Part shown: positions 52,101 through 63,985 of the stretch, in pieces
How positions within the stretch are numbered: the first letter of the stretch is position 1
How the letters are laid out: every line of letters begins with the position of its first letter
NCBI RefSeq assembly: GCF_905404315.1
Contig: NC_066268.1
Span: 11,012,001 to 11,076,000 of the forward strand
Length of the DNA stretch: 64,000 bases
Reading direction: 5' to 3'
DNA from: Leptidea sinapis
Taxonomy: Eukaryota; Arthropoda; Insecta; Lepidoptera; Pieridae
Program-made: the position numbers and the translations under genes
The notes under the pieces: model-generated
What the model was told of the DNA's origin: nothing
The model's input: only the letters and a program-made list of their open reading frames with translations
Database searches by the model: none

Positions 52101-55100
52101 GATAATCCTTGAAACTTATTTTTATATTATGTTAAGTTGTCAACCGGTGATTAAAAAAATTATATAACTAGGTATTTTACGGCAAACGTGATAAGTCACT
52201 GCACATAATATATTGACGTGTTGCTATTACCGAGCGCAGCCGTGGTATCGCGATAGCCGGGCGACGGGTGACGCGAGCGAGCCATGCATTTTTTATGAAC
52301 AGCAAAAAACTCGCCTACGCTCGCGCACAAAAGTGTTTACGTTTTATTATTTATTAGTTTTATTATTTTATGTTATTAGTTTATTTTTATTTCATTATTT
52401 TATGTAAAATAACGTATGTAATGGTAAATACAACGTTACAGTGGGTGGAAAAGTTCAAAATTATATACTGAATGTGTAGTAGTCGCTCTCTAGAAATTGC
52501 CTATTTAAGATAGCATCATCAACATTCAATTCATATAGACATTAATGACGTTATTATTATGGTAATGGTAACAGTGGTAAGTATTAACATAGAGTAGAGA
52601 TTGATACTAACGTATTAAGTAATAATCTATCTTATTAACCCGTCTTGACAGAACGAATTAATGTCGTTTTTAGATTGGAATTCATCGATTGGAAATCAAT
52701 GTGACGAATAAACATTTTCTGTACTCCGTTGGTATATCGTTTTTGAAAATAAGAATACCTTATTGGAATGCAGATTCTCGATCGATTGATAGGTGAGACA
52801 AATATAAATACAAAATAATGATAACGACGGAATACCTATTGATATCGATGATTAGCAAGGGGCTCAGAAAAATGACATATTTAATACTTTATTGTTTTGT
52901 CTACAGTGATGTTGAGAAACCTTAACAGTCTACTTACGTTTGTTGAAGGCGTTCTGCAATGTAGTGTTGACGTGTGTCACGAGGCGCTGTTGACAGATGT
53001 CAAGTATGGGCTGGTACGAGCGCGGGAAAACTGTAGTGAATGTGTCCTCTATGACGGACCGCAGTGACTCTGATGTTATTCTTGTGAAATTTTGTAATAG
53101 TTCCTAAACACATACTTTTTCAAAATATTAATATAAAATAAAAGTATGCATGCGGGCAATGTCTCGCAAAATTACGAAATATTACTGAGCTAAGCTAAGC
53201 TAAGCGAGCGTAGCGGCTCAGACTAATTCAATACTCTCAAAATAAATTGCTACGTTTATAGAACTTTTCACTACAAAAATAATCAAAATACAACCAGGGG
53301 GGTATATATATAAGAGGACGAGAGCGTTGTCGATAGAAATATTATAAGAAGGCAAAGTCATTTTTTAGAACAGCCGTTCAATTATGTGTTTTGTGAAATT
53401 ACTGAACAAATGAGACTTGACAACTTATGTCTGAGGGTGACGAGCGCAGTTGTAATGCCGCTCAGAATTTCTGGGTTTTTCAATAATCCTGCATTGTAAT
53501 GGGCGGGGCGTATGAATTACCATCAGCTGAACGTCCTGCTCGTCTCGTCCCTTATTTTCATAAAAAAAGTCGAAATGCGTGTGGCGTGTAAAGTACAACG
53601 TTTAATCGAACTTAGTTTTTCCCGGATGTAATTAGTACCACCAAATGCCCAGGGAAATACATCAAACATAATTAGCATAAGGCGCCTACCCGCACCCAAC
53701 TCGGTCCACCCAATACTGGCTGGGTGTTAGGTATTGCAGATGTGAACTATGACATTTTGCTTAATTATATAACTCCGGTTGCTCTTAATCGTCATGACAA
53801 CGTCAACCGCAATTTTGCGGAAAAAACCTTCAGTTTCCGCCGGGCTACGGACGAAAGCCAATAAACACACCATAGAGAACTTGATGGACTCGAAATCGTC
53901 CAGATCCTCGCTCTTCCATACGTCCAAGTAATCCTGAGTGCTTATAAAGTAACACTTACGTCACTCCGCAGGAACTCGGTCAGTATTTCGTTTTTCCTTT
54001 CTGTATCCATCGCAGTACTGTATAACAAAATATATTTTAATATTTTTCTCGAATCCGAGTAGGAGTTCTAAAATTAGAACTTGTTAACTTAATTATTTTA
54101 GTACCACCTGCTAAAAATGACATATTCTGTGACTAATAATATTGACTTAAAATTGGTCATTCGATCACTGATTCAATGCCTCTAAAAACAATGACATAAT
54201 ATTGTACTGAACAAGTACTGAATTTCATTCAGAGTCTAGAGAGATAATTTTGTACTTGAAACACTAAAATAACAAAAATGTTGACAAGCGAAAAAATTAT
54301 GATTTCTGAATGATGAGTGTTGACAGTAATTTAACTTGTTATTATTACTATTATAATATTATTTTGAATAAATACGTTATTTCTTATTTTCTCGCAGTTG
54401 GTACAAAATGTAGAATATGTTCCTCGGGAAGGAAGTTATTTATATTAATTTTATAACTAATATTTTTTGGATTTCAATTTGAAAAGAATCGCAGCGCATT
54501 TTTTTGGTGTATTTGGTATGTATTGTACGTTGCACCAGGTAGATAGCTACTCACCTAACTGTTTCACGCATATATATCTGGAAGGCTTCCCGGGTTTCCG
54601 CAAGTTGCACTGAAATAACAAATCAATTTTTAAATGAGAATAGAAGAAAATACAATTCGTGACTCACGTAACGGCAAGTGAATATCGCCGACCATGTCTT
54701 CTTGGAGTATTTAGGTATATATGTAACAATGTGTATTTATAAATTGGATGTTTCTTTTTCTAATGGAATAAGAGGACAAACGAGCGTACGGGTCACCTGA
54801 TTTAAAGTGATCACCGCCCGCTGCCCACATTCTCATGCAACACCAGAGGAATCACAGGCGTTACGGCCTTTTAGAAACGTGTACGCTTTTTTTAAAGGTA
54901 AGTACCCGCCGTATCGTCCTGAAAACAGTGCACAACGAAGGTCATTCCATAGCTTGGTGGTACGTGGAAACTCGAGCAATTCTTCTTTGCACGCGTTCAA
55001 ATGAGCTTATACTGGGGTGCGCCAGACCAAGATTTATTTATTTATTAAATACACCAAAACAGCATACCAATAAAATAATATAGATCAAAATAATTAATTT

Positions 55101-56096
55101 TTAGATGACAGAAATAATTCATATGTGGACGTGTATCGCCGGGCCAACTTGAAGTATCACCGTGGTCTATTTATGACGCCCAGCTTCTTCGAAGCCAATA
55201 ATTTAGCTTAAGATTTCGAGACCCAGCTATCCGATAGGTATTAGGCGAGGCTTTAAGGGAAATGTCGAAGAGCGGTGAGCGGTGTGTACAAAGATGTTAT
55301 ATCGATCCTGCTACACTAGCTACCGTAAGAGATTTGATTTTTCTCTACATAGGTACTAAGTAGGTAAATCACAAGAGCATAGTGGGTAGATTATTTCAAT
55401 TGGAGCTGTATTTACTCATAGTCGATATTCGCAAGCAAACAGTTTTGTATTCTTGCTTTAAAAATAAGAAAGTAATATCTATAATATATAAGTATAAGCT
55501 TTCATAATATTGGATGCGACTATTGTAAAGAATTTATACCAGAAATGGTTTTTATTATGATAATACAAATAGTGTGATGAAAATTTTACCTACACGAACG
55601 ACAAAATTAAAAACTTAAGAATGCAATTTACTTCCAATTCGATATTCTTCCTATAATAAAATTAAAATTGGTAGACGTCACAACCTTGATAATTTTAAAT
55701 ATATATAGTTATAATCTGCATCTTCCTACTTCCATCCAGTCTTTTTGTAGGATATCCTTCTAAAACGCCACTATGGATTTGTTTACGCCTTTACTCATTA
55801 GATTAAGTAGTAGTAGTAGTAGTAGACGAAAGTACCTATTATTAATAGAGGACATGCTTATGAACAAGATAAACCACAGTGCTTGAGGAGTTCTATGTAT
55901 GAAAACTCCAGATCTTACCGTATATGTTTTCCAATTTATTGACGATAGAGGTGATAGTGGACGCCCGCGCGTGTTCATAACGCACGTCGCTGCTGTTACT
56001 TTGATCACTTCCCTCGTATCCATCAGCTTCGGGACCAAAATCCACAACGTCAGATTCACTTAGATCTCCCAAAGATTTCGATTTTCTTAAATTCAT
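49139..56096 (-). CDS. Unrecognised eight-exon gene, 379-aa helical protein
   Basis: Minus-strand exons: 56096-55919, 54609-54555, 54017-53960, 53103-52938, 51452-51311, 50730-50613, 50303-50083, 49340-49139. They sum to 1140 nt, all phases agree and every junction has GT-AG. The N-terminus is polar and acidic (MNLRKSKSLGDLSESDVVDF; GYEGSDQSNSS). From about residue 45 on it is predicted by eye to be mainly alpha-helical, with Leu-rich stretches such as LLQQSVLLSLLQQLTTDMVH and KVLKQELVSWRQELLGVLIT. No signal peptide or membrane segment. It ends LLEIKNKTSC. An AATAAA signal lies at 49094-49089, 45 nt past the stop. Upstream in-frame ATGs at 56165 and 56111 are possible starts; 56096 has the best context (AAAATGA). 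I do not recognise the family. The overall look is that of a helical tethering or scaffold subunit, but that is only an impression. Confidence 0.8.
49485..49862 (+). mobile_element. LINE family L-A 3' fragment
   Basis: The plus strand reads CIFYRIYHGECSEELFGLIL then a degraded tail (LAPTATFWNQLPTVVFP) and the 3' UTR phrase AAGGCCGGCAACGC. It lies just upstream (on the minus gene's sense, 5') of the terminal exon of the 379-aa gene, inside its last intron. Confidence 0.7.
51453..52937. other. Intron of the 379-aa gene, unassigned
   Basis: Less AT-rich at 51740-52120 (TCGGTGTCCGGGTAACTAAT, GGAACCCCTATCGGGGTGAC) and 52215-52330, which suggests old mobile sequence. No ORF or TIRs identified. Confidence 0.4.
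53391..53568 (+). mobile_element. SINE-like family S-A, 3' half
   Basis: Starts at TGTGAAATTACTGAACAAAT and ends CTCGTCCCTTATTTTCATAA with a short A-run. It lies between exons 3 and 5 of the 379-aa gene. Confidence 0.8.
53727..53933 (-). other. Coding-like block 26 bp past an exon of the 379-aa gene
   Basis: After acceptor AGCACTCAG the minus strand reads DYLDVWKSEDLDDFESIKFS, MVCLLAFVRSPAETEGFFRK, IAVDVVMTIKSNRSYIIKQN and a TAA, with GC-rich, codon-like composition. Yet the donor of the previous exon (53960|53959) is only 26 nt away, too short for an insect intron. The block may be an alternative terminal exon, an exon of a decayed neighbour, or chance. Confidence 0.35.
54757..55290 (-). 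mobile_element. LINE family L-A fragment, minus strand, with internal AT-rich insertion
   Basis: Read on the minus strand, the 55160-55290 part matches the RT thumb region of the 14.7-kb copy (segment encoding SLKASPSIGILG). The 54757-55015 part matches the C-terminal tail and 3' UTR. Between them (about 55025-55110) an AT-rich stretch with no counterpart separates the halves. It lies in the first intron of the 379-aa gene. Confidence 0.65.
55804..55826. repeat. (TAG)n microsatellite
   Basis: Seven consecutive GTA/TAG units within intron 1 of the 379-aa gene. Confidence 0.8.
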
Positions 56097-56329
56097 TTTA
56101 CCGATGAAACACATTCTAGAAATCTTTCCGATTAGAAAGTGATTTGCAACGTTACTTGAATGCAATTTTTATGAATACCCTCAAACATAATATTTATTAC
56201 TTTATCTTATTAAAATAGAGCATTGGCAACGAGGGCTTGAGCTAATGCTCAACCCAAAACATATTAATAATTTAAAAATAAATTAAGAGTACGCGAGTTT
56301 GCATAAGAATTTTATTAAATTAAATCTTT

Positions 56330-56500
56330 TCTGTTATTTTAGACAAATCTAACCTTTAACATTTCAATAACCTATATATTGGACTATAACTATATTGGTC
56401 ATAACTATGGATAGATAAGATCTTGTCATTAACCGGTGACAGCAATGTATCCGTAACTAGAGATACGTTATTGGAATCGGCCGTTAAACAATATAGATAG
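56330..56500. repeat. Uninterrupted copy of the 8.3-kb repeat
   Basis: AGACAAATCTAACCTTTAAC ATTTCAATAACCTATATATT GGACTATAACTATATTGG to CCGTAACTAGAGATACGTTA TTGGAATCGGCC. It represents the empty site for the L-B insertion at 8428-8826. Confidence 0.6.
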
Positions 56501-56867
56501 TTACCAAGAAACGGGAACGGAAAAAAGGAATCGACTCCGAAAAATGAAAAGTAATGGGCAAACTATGTAAATTTTTATGGGATAATGGCAAACATCATCA
56601 AACTAAAGGTAAATCATGTTAATCGGATCATAATATCAGCGTAAGCGGTGTACAAACATAAAAAATACTTGAATTAAGACCCTCTTCCTTTGAAGTCGGT
56701 TAATGATAATATAAAGAAGCTTTTTAAAAAGCGTTTTACTAAGCTGAAAAAAGAAATTTAGTGATTGGGCTACCCTCTATTTACATAAGAAGATGAAAAT
56801 TATACCTATGGTTTAATATTTAAAAAAATTCCATGCCCATAGTCAAAAAGTATCACTAGGATATTAT

Positions 56868-56960
56868 CTATATATATATAAAAATGAATTGCTGTTCGTT
56901 AGTCTCGCTAAAACTCGAGAACGGCTGGACCGATTTGAAAATGCTGCTAATTTTTTTTTA
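56868..56960 (+). mobile_element. Repeat fragment, second copy of the GAATTGCTGTTCGTTAGTCT family
   Basis: Same TA-run plus head as at 11312-11410, here with AACGGCTGGACCGATTTGAA. It ends in a T-run. It lies upstream of the 379-aa gene, between it and the decayed LINE. Confidence 0.5.
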
Positions 56961-57829
56961 ATATATAGAAAGAAATCTTTATTATAAATCCTTCATACAT
57001 TACTTAGTTCACTTAATTCTACTTAATATTATTATACTATAATAACAATACAAGTAATGGAACATACACGACATTTTTCTGGACAAATACATCAAAATAA
57101 TTTTCAAATATTCACAATGCTTTTGTAAATAATCGCACCACTAATCCCGTAGGATAAGTAGTGTTTCTAATAGTTAGTCAAAATATTTTATATTATTTTA
57201 GTTGTCACTAGCATTAAACTAGGCGGGGCCTGTATTTTAATACTAGTTACTTCCAGATACATTGTTTTATACAGATAACTTTAATACATAAAAGCGTATA
57301 TAAGAATTTAACTTATGGAAAAAAAAAATTTTTTAACAGTTCTACGAGAAAATAAATAACATTTGTCTATCATACATATTACTGGTTAGTACTTGAGCGG
57401 TCAGTAATAACATTGAGGGTATACTTAAAAACATTTGGGTTGACTACAAAGACTGTTGACTTGGGCTTATTTTGAACTTTTAAAGTAATAATGTATAATA
57501 AAGTATTAAAGATAATTTTAAAGATACAATATATAAGGGTACATGTATACATATAGATAAATAGAGATAATTTATTGTAGATGTGAAATATAAGCTTATT
57601 ATTATGCATACTATAATTTTATAAGATAATAGTATAAAATAAACAATGAAATTTAATTTTTTTTTTTCTGTATGTTGTGCGTATATCGGTAAGGTAAGTA
57701 AGGCTGAATAATTAATAATTTAACGTATAGCTATAAACAAATTTTCAATTTCATCATACTTTTTATTTTTTAACCAAACAGTCAACTTTTTTTTACAGTT
57801 AAATTTGTTTTCAGAGTTTATATATTAAT

Positions 57830-60408
57830 AATATTGTTTAATTTATTATAGAGGATGGGACCAATATAGCATTGAAATTGACGTATAAAAAAAGTTTTAA
57901 AAGTGTTTGTAGGACAGACTTTATCTTTTCGTCGTTTTGTTACTGCTTCTGGAACAAATATAAGTTTTGAGTGCTGTGCCATTATAGTGTCCCTAATAAA
58001 CAATTGTCTTACAGACAAGACATCGCATTTAGTGTTCACAAGTAGGATACCGAAAGGGTTTGCAAATAATTAATATTTTTAATAGAGCACGTTGGGCCCG
58101 TTCAAGCTTCAAAAGACATGATTTTCGAGCGCCACCCCAAGATTTAATACAATAAGTTAATAAGGATTGTGCTAATGCAAAGTAAACATTTCTCAAAAGA
58201 GTGAAATCAGCAATCTGACGTAAGGTTTTAAATACGAAAATAAGTTTTCTAGTCCTTTCTGACAGTAGATCAATTTGCGGTTTCCATGATAGAGTCTCAT
58301 CGATTAGAACTCCTAGGTATTTAATTATTTTCGTTTTATTAAGGTAAACACAAGAGCATCCTTTATTTTGAGGCAAGACTTTCTTACAATTATGAACTTG
58401 TACGGAAAAATTTTCGTCTGAGTAAATTTGTCTTGTAGTAATGCCAAAGGTTATATATTTTGTTTTAAGAATGTTAAGGGTTAACAAATTCTGTTGAAGC
58501 CATTGAAAAGTTTTTCGAAGTCCTATTTCAACCTTGGTTTTGACATCTGCCCAAGAATCGGCATGAAAAATTAAGGCCGTATCATCGGCATGCATAAATG
58601 TTTTGCAGTTAATTGGATTAAGATGACAAAGGTCGTTCACATAAATCAAAAACAAAGCAGGACCGAGCACACTGCCCTGAGGTACACCGTGAGTTACTGG
58701 ATGAAAAGAGCTTACATAATCACCTATTTTTACACTTTGCTTTCTGTTTGTAAGGTAATCCTTAAAAAGTGAATGAACCTTTCCTCTTATTCCAATTGCC
58801 TCCATTTTGTCTAAAAGAAGTGGTATAGAAACGGTGTCAAAGGCTTTCGCAGACATAAGTCTTTTACTCATAATTTTTTCAAATAATTTGGAAATAGTCG
58901 CTAAAATTGAAATAGGGCTTTAGCTATTGGCACATGATTTTTCTCCTGATTTATATATGGGTAGAATTATGGAGAGTTTGAAAACCTGTGGAAAAGTACT
59001 CGTTTCAATACACAAATTAAAGATGTGCGTTAAAAGTGGAACAAGGATGTGTCTGCTCAATTTTATTATTTTTGATGATATATTGTCCCATCCAACAGCT
59101 GAGTCATTTTTAAGGTTCGTTATTAAGTTTTCTATTTCTTTTTCTGTTGTTTTCAACATCACCATAGAGTTTGATGGCGTCATTGGTTTTTTATTAGAAC
59201 AATTTAAATCTACGGGACATTGAACGTGAGGAATTTTGTCTGATAGATCCTTGCCAATAAAAGCAAAATACTAGCTAGCTAATTCTTTTTTGTTAGTTGT
59301 GTTTGTGAATTTTCTTATAGTGTCCATGTGTTTTTAGGATTTTTAGCGTGTTTTTTTAATTCAATTTGTTCATATGTTCTTTTTAATCTTTTTAATAAAT
59401 CGTTACAGTGGTTTTTGTATCGCTTGTAAGTAATACTGAGAATTTGATTGTCAGGTTCTTTTTTAGACTTTGTATGTCACGGTTTATGTTTTATGTTTAT
59501 TTTGTCACGGGTTTTGATACAACGTATGAGACCAGGAGTACTCCAAGGCTTGATACAGTGATACTTCTTGGGAATTAATGTTGTGGTTGTATATTTTGAG
59601 ATTGTTTTAGTTAAAGTATCAACTATTTCTTTAGAACACCAATTAGGATCATTTGAGTTGATGATAGGCTTAAAGTCTATTTTCTCAATTTCTTTAGCGA
59701 TCAAATCATATCTTATTTTGTTTTTAATATCTTGGTATTTTGCGTATTTTTAGAATTTAAACTAATCTTAATAATGACCGCTGAGTGGTCTGTAATCGAT
59801 GGTGTTATAACAAGGGTCGTGGATGGTAATTTCGCTTTTATTATAGCGTAGTCTAAACAATTTTTACCTCTGGTAGGATAGTTGTGACCAGCCATGAGCC
59901 CGTGACTTGCCAATAAGTTTAGATAATCAGCAGAATTACAATCAATGTCATTTCTTACATCAATGTTTATATCTCCCAATATAGCAATAGTTTTGTGCGT
60001 TTTATAAGTATCAAGTAAATTGTCAAGTGAATTCACATAATTGCTTGTGTTTTTAAAAGAAGGAGAACGGTAGAGGCCAATAACTACTGTATCTGTATTG
60101 ACCTCAATTAATATGCAAGTTGCATCACTTAGTATGTGTTCTTTTACTACATAATTTAAGCCTTGCTTAACATAAACAACGATCCCATCGTTTTGATTGG
60201 AATTGTTCTAAGTATAGTAGGTATTATATCCTACCATAGAGGGAAAATAAATTGTTTTAGAATTCCAGGACTCTGTTAATATGTAAATATCAAAGTTCAC
60301 ATCAATTCTTGTTAGTAATACTAGTAATTCCGAAAAATTACGAGAGATACTTCTTATGTTCTGTGTAAGGATTTTAAGGTTTGAGGTATCATTCGGGGAT
60401 ATTAGCAA
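57830..60408 (-). pseudogene. Retrotransposon ORF2: endonuclease and reverse transcriptase, broken
   Basis: Endonuclease: LKILTQNIRSISRNFSELLV with ILTESWNS, ILGDINIDVRN and PSITDHSAV, the QN / TE / GDxN / SDH set of APE-type nucleases (TDH here). RT: DSAVGWDNISSKIIKLSRHI, then KLFEKIMSKRLMSAKAFDTV, GVPQGSVLGPALFLIYVNDL and FMHADDTALIF in place of the usual YADDT. Between MSKRLMS and AKAFDTV the usual 60 or so residues, including the motif A aspartate, are gone, so the enzyme is dead even apart from the stops. Confidence 0.8.
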
Positions 60409-60727
60409 TTCTTTACATGTTTCAGGACGACATTCATATGCGTCCCCGGCAGATATTTGATCCAGGTCATAAGCTAGAGTTATATTATTTGCGACATTGA
60501 ATTTTATATTTGATTAAACATGACTTTTGAAATCCTATCGGAAAGGGATTGAAATTATATATTATGTCCCTAAGTGTATTGTTACCCAGTTTCTGCTCTA
60601 TGTTTATATTACTTGGTGTTTTTACGAACAGTTTTTTACCTTGAGAGAAATACAATAAATATGAGTATATGCACAACTTATACAGAAATAATGGAAAATT
60701 ATTTGTATTCAACAAAATCGAATCTAG

Positions 60728-61505
60728 TCACTTTTTGCTTCTGAGACTGATTAACTGAAATTCGTTTTTGATTTCCATGTGTTGCGATTGATCGGTTTTC
60801 CTCAAAAATATTTTACCGTTACTTACCCAACAGTACTTAAATTCTTCTGTCTTGGCTAAGTCACGCGCTATATAGAATAGTCTTCGTGCTTTGTAAGTAA
60901 GTGCCTCAGATATATAGATAGGTTTTTTATCACCGTCTAGTCCTATAACAGAAGTATTCAAGCGAGAGTTGGGGTGTTGTTTATTATACAATTTTACACC
61001 TTTGATGACATTATTTCTATATATATATTTAATTCAGTCACAATGGTATTGTTACCTCCTTTGCCACGTATTACGTATATATCTTTTAGTTCTCGTTTCT
61101 CTATATCAACATTTAGAGCCTTACAGGTTTTGACTACGATACTGGACAGCTCATCCTTATTTTCATAGTTTTTCATAGAAGGCATATTTCTTATTTCGAT
61201 AGACGATGATTTCAGTGTACGGTTTAATTCTTCTACTTTTTGTTCAAGAATTTAGATTTGTGAAATATGCTCTTTGCGTTCACTTTCTAATAATTCCATT
61301 TTCTTCCTCATAGCTTCATACTGACAATTCAAGAATTCTAATGCTTTTTCAATTTCTTTGTTAGATTCTTTTATTTGAGTATTTTGATGTTTGATTTCGG
61401 CTACGTCTTTTACCAGTTTATTAAGTAGAGAATTTTCGTTATTCTTCCATTCCGCCAGTATATTCTTGATATCCTCCGTCGTGCATGACTTATCAGGGGA
61501 TCCCC
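60728..61505 (-). pseudogene. Retrotransposon ORF1 (coiled coil plus FP-like C-terminal domain)
   Basis: It starts in SPDKSCTTEDIKNILAEWKN and continues into a long heptad-like coiled coil (KEIEKALEFLNCQYEAMRKK, MELLESERKEHISQI) to an in-frame TAA near 61250. It then goes on with EQKVEELNRTLKSSSIEIRN and IVVKTCKALNVDIEKRELKD, finishing at LISLRSKK stop (60728). The EIRN...VKTCKALN pattern is the partner-like ORF1 of insect LINEs that ends in an FP-type domain. One stop and one break near 60994 make it a pseudogene. Confidence 0.75.
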
Positions 61506-61734
61506 TGCGTCACTTGCTGCTGCGCTGTGTCGCTGTTTCATGAGTTTTTGTTTGTGCTATGTCAGAGTCTGACAAAGTATGCTGTACATTTCGATTTACA
61601 GGAGATCTGATTAATAATAAATTAAATAAAAACAACAAATTTAAGAGAATTTATTGACGCACAGCAGGGTGCATATTTTACGAAGTAATTTTTGATGTTA
61701 TGATATTCATAAAAAATCATTATTTTATTTATTA

Positions 61735-61768
61735 TATACAGAACAACGTTTGTCGGGTCAGCTAGTTA
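61735..61768 (-). mobile_element. Family R end fragment
   Basis: ACAACGTTTGTCGGGTCAGC TAGT is the head of family R in minus orientation, without the rest of the element. Confidence 0.5.
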
Positions 61769-62885
61769 TTAATAAATAAACAACGATTTCTTCTTTCAGC
61801 ATTATATATTGATATATAGGTGTTGTGGTGTAATGCGCATTATTATTATTTTAATCTTTTGATAGCGGGAAAATATCACGACATGTACTTACCTCACGGT
61901 AATGAAACTGCACACCGTACTGACGCAACAGGACGAGGGCGTGAAAGGGGAACGGGAGGGGGCTTCACCTTCCAGCGAGGTCAAGAGATATTGTCGTCGT
62001 GTAGTAGATATCAAAGTGAAACATTTATCACAAAAATGGGCAAATAAAAAAATAATATGGGACAATCAAAAGAAATTATATGTGTAATTATACAATTACA
62101 ATCTTGAAGCATTTCTGTCAACCCATGACAACTGCTGGTCGTTACTGATACCATACAGGTATTCTCATCTGTGTTATTATTAAACACGAAAAAAAATTTA
62201 AAACACTTTCGGCCTTACAAATAAACTTGGTATAAAGTTATAACTGATGATAAACAAAGAAAATGCAAAATGTTTACAATATCGTTGACAACACTGTCAA
62301 TACAATGATAATTCTGAAGTTTTCCTAATGACAAGCTGACATGCAAATAAACGCGGGAAACGTTATACGTCCGAACAAACCATTCGTAAGCAAAATGTCT
62401 ATTTGTAAACATTTTACATATTCTTGGTTTATGCTTAGTTATAACCTTATGCCAATTTTATTTGTAAGGCCGTTTGACTTTATCTTACCTTTGTCACTAT
62501 GGAATTACATGACAGGGTTAATAATTAAACTTGGAGTAACTTTTCATTGCATTTATTAAAAAGACAGCATGGATTTGTGCCCAGTGGTTATTTCGTCCAA
62601 GCTAAGTACCATACTGAACCACAGCCGAATTAATGAGTCATAATTAAATGAAAATCGTATATATTAATAATCATCTTTATTACAGTTTCGTTATAATACA
62701 AATATTCTTATTAGTAGCAAAACATTTTTCACTATTACGCCTGTATCATCAACCCCTTAAGTTACAATTGATGATCACAGGACCCAAGGAAAGAAACAAT
62801 CAACCACTTCTCCAATGATTCATCTTCGTATAATATTCCACCTAATAAGAGCTCTGGGTGTTGTTTTTTATGTGTTAACTATAAG
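61769..62885. other. Gene-free AT-rich sequence
   Basis: Short overlapping ORFs at 61820-62087 have no motifs. Nothing else seen. Confidence 0.4.
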
Positions 62886-63300
62886 GGCCCATCCATTAAT
62901 TAGGTCCCACGAATGTCATGATTTTTGGACCACTCCCCGTCCTTGTCACAGCTGGTCACATGTCAACCCCCTTACCTAGTGTGATGTCAGATATTTTGCA
63001 ATTTTAAACTTAGAATTCTTTTAAACTGACACAGTATGTAGTGTTCCGAAATAATTTTTATTTCCATTTAAATTATTTTACAATAAAATCAAACAAAGGC
63101 ACGAAAATTAACAAAATATAATAAAAAATATTTTATATTTCCAAGTTTAGTAGGTGTGCATGTAGTTTAACTACATTAAGTGTTGGAATACTTAGGTAGA
63201 ATAAAATATTAGTTTGAAAAAATGAAGTGTCACAAAATTTGGGTCGTCGATCCCCTCCCTTCACGTGACGTAACTTATTGGTAGCTCCTAATGATTATTT
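62886..63300. mobile_element. Degraded MITE-like repeat
   Basis: GGGCCCATCCATTAATTAGG TCCCACGAATGTCATGATTT at the left and GTCACAAAATTTGGGTCGTC, TCACGTGACGTAACTTATTG at the right parallel a widespread repeat whose ends read as an inverted pair around a TGACGTAA phrase. TIRs are poorly kept here. I identify it only by that recalled pattern. Confidence 0.4.
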
Positions 63301-63726
63301 TTAAATTGATTACTTTTATCTACTTAAATGTAATCTAATTTTACCGCCCACTTCTTTGGCAAACTAATATTAATCAGATCGCCAGTGCTCTTTTTACGTG
63401 GCGAAAACTATACCTAGTCGGCAGTGTAGACATTTCTGTCTTACCCCAGTATGTAGACTGAGACAGCAATACAGTCGAACTTCCAACGAAGATACATTTA
63501 TAATATCATGCTTACTTTCAAAGCGATAATATGGAGTTAGTAGTAAAGCAACCAGTCTGTTGCGTTTGTGTAATTAAGGTATAATATCAATTTGTTGACT
63601 ACCTATTACATTAAAACCTTACACTAGACTCTAGTCGTAACTAGAGGTATATATACAAATCCGCACATATTCAATACAGTACCAATGTAATATATAAATA
63701 ACAAAAAAATATATATTATAATATTG

Positions 63727-63985
63727 TCAGGAATTAATCACATATGGTGAGGAAATTGAAGAAATAATACTTTTCAGGTCTATGATTTCAGCCCGGTTTG
63801 ATGAGGACCAAATACAAACGTTTTCATTAAAATTTGTTTCAAAATTGTACACGGGCCGCAGCAGTATGTTACCTCTCTCCATTTCGTTACGCACGCTACT
63901 AAAATCCAGTTGATACTTTTTTTTTGAAGTGAAAACTTCTTTAAGATCAATGTCATTTGAAATTCGATGAAACGATAAAGCGACA
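63727..63985 (-). CDS. Last coding exon of a further gene, continuing past the right edge
   Basis: After a textbook acceptor TCTGTCTTTTTTTAG the minus strand stays open for 85 codons after one carried-over base, ending in TGA at 63729-63727. It begins VALSFHRISNDIDLKEVFTS, contains KYQLDFSSVRNEMERGNILL and RPVYNFETNFNENVCIWSSS, and ends SIISSISSPYVINS. The reading frame differs from the longest ATG-initiated ORF here, which is a shadow. The product is not recognised; upstream exons lie outside the window. Confidence 0.6.

Larger units (their letters stand above)
57830..61615 (-). mobile_element. Decayed two-ORF non-LTR retrotransposon (CR1/L2-like layout)
   Basis: On the minus strand, ORF1 (61.6-60.7 kb) is followed by an ORF2 with endonuclease (60.4-59.7 kb), reverse transcriptase (59.2-58.1 kb) and a C-terminal tail (to 57.83 kb). 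Stops and frameshifts interrupt both. The 57.0-57.8 kb stretch beyond is AT-rich and may be the 3' UTR. The element is nearly complete in order but not in coding capacity. Confidence 0.85.

Noticed and set aside
53934..53959. A 26-bp intron in the 379-aa gene
   Set aside because: Far below the size that insect spliceosomes use; kept instead as an alternative-exon question.
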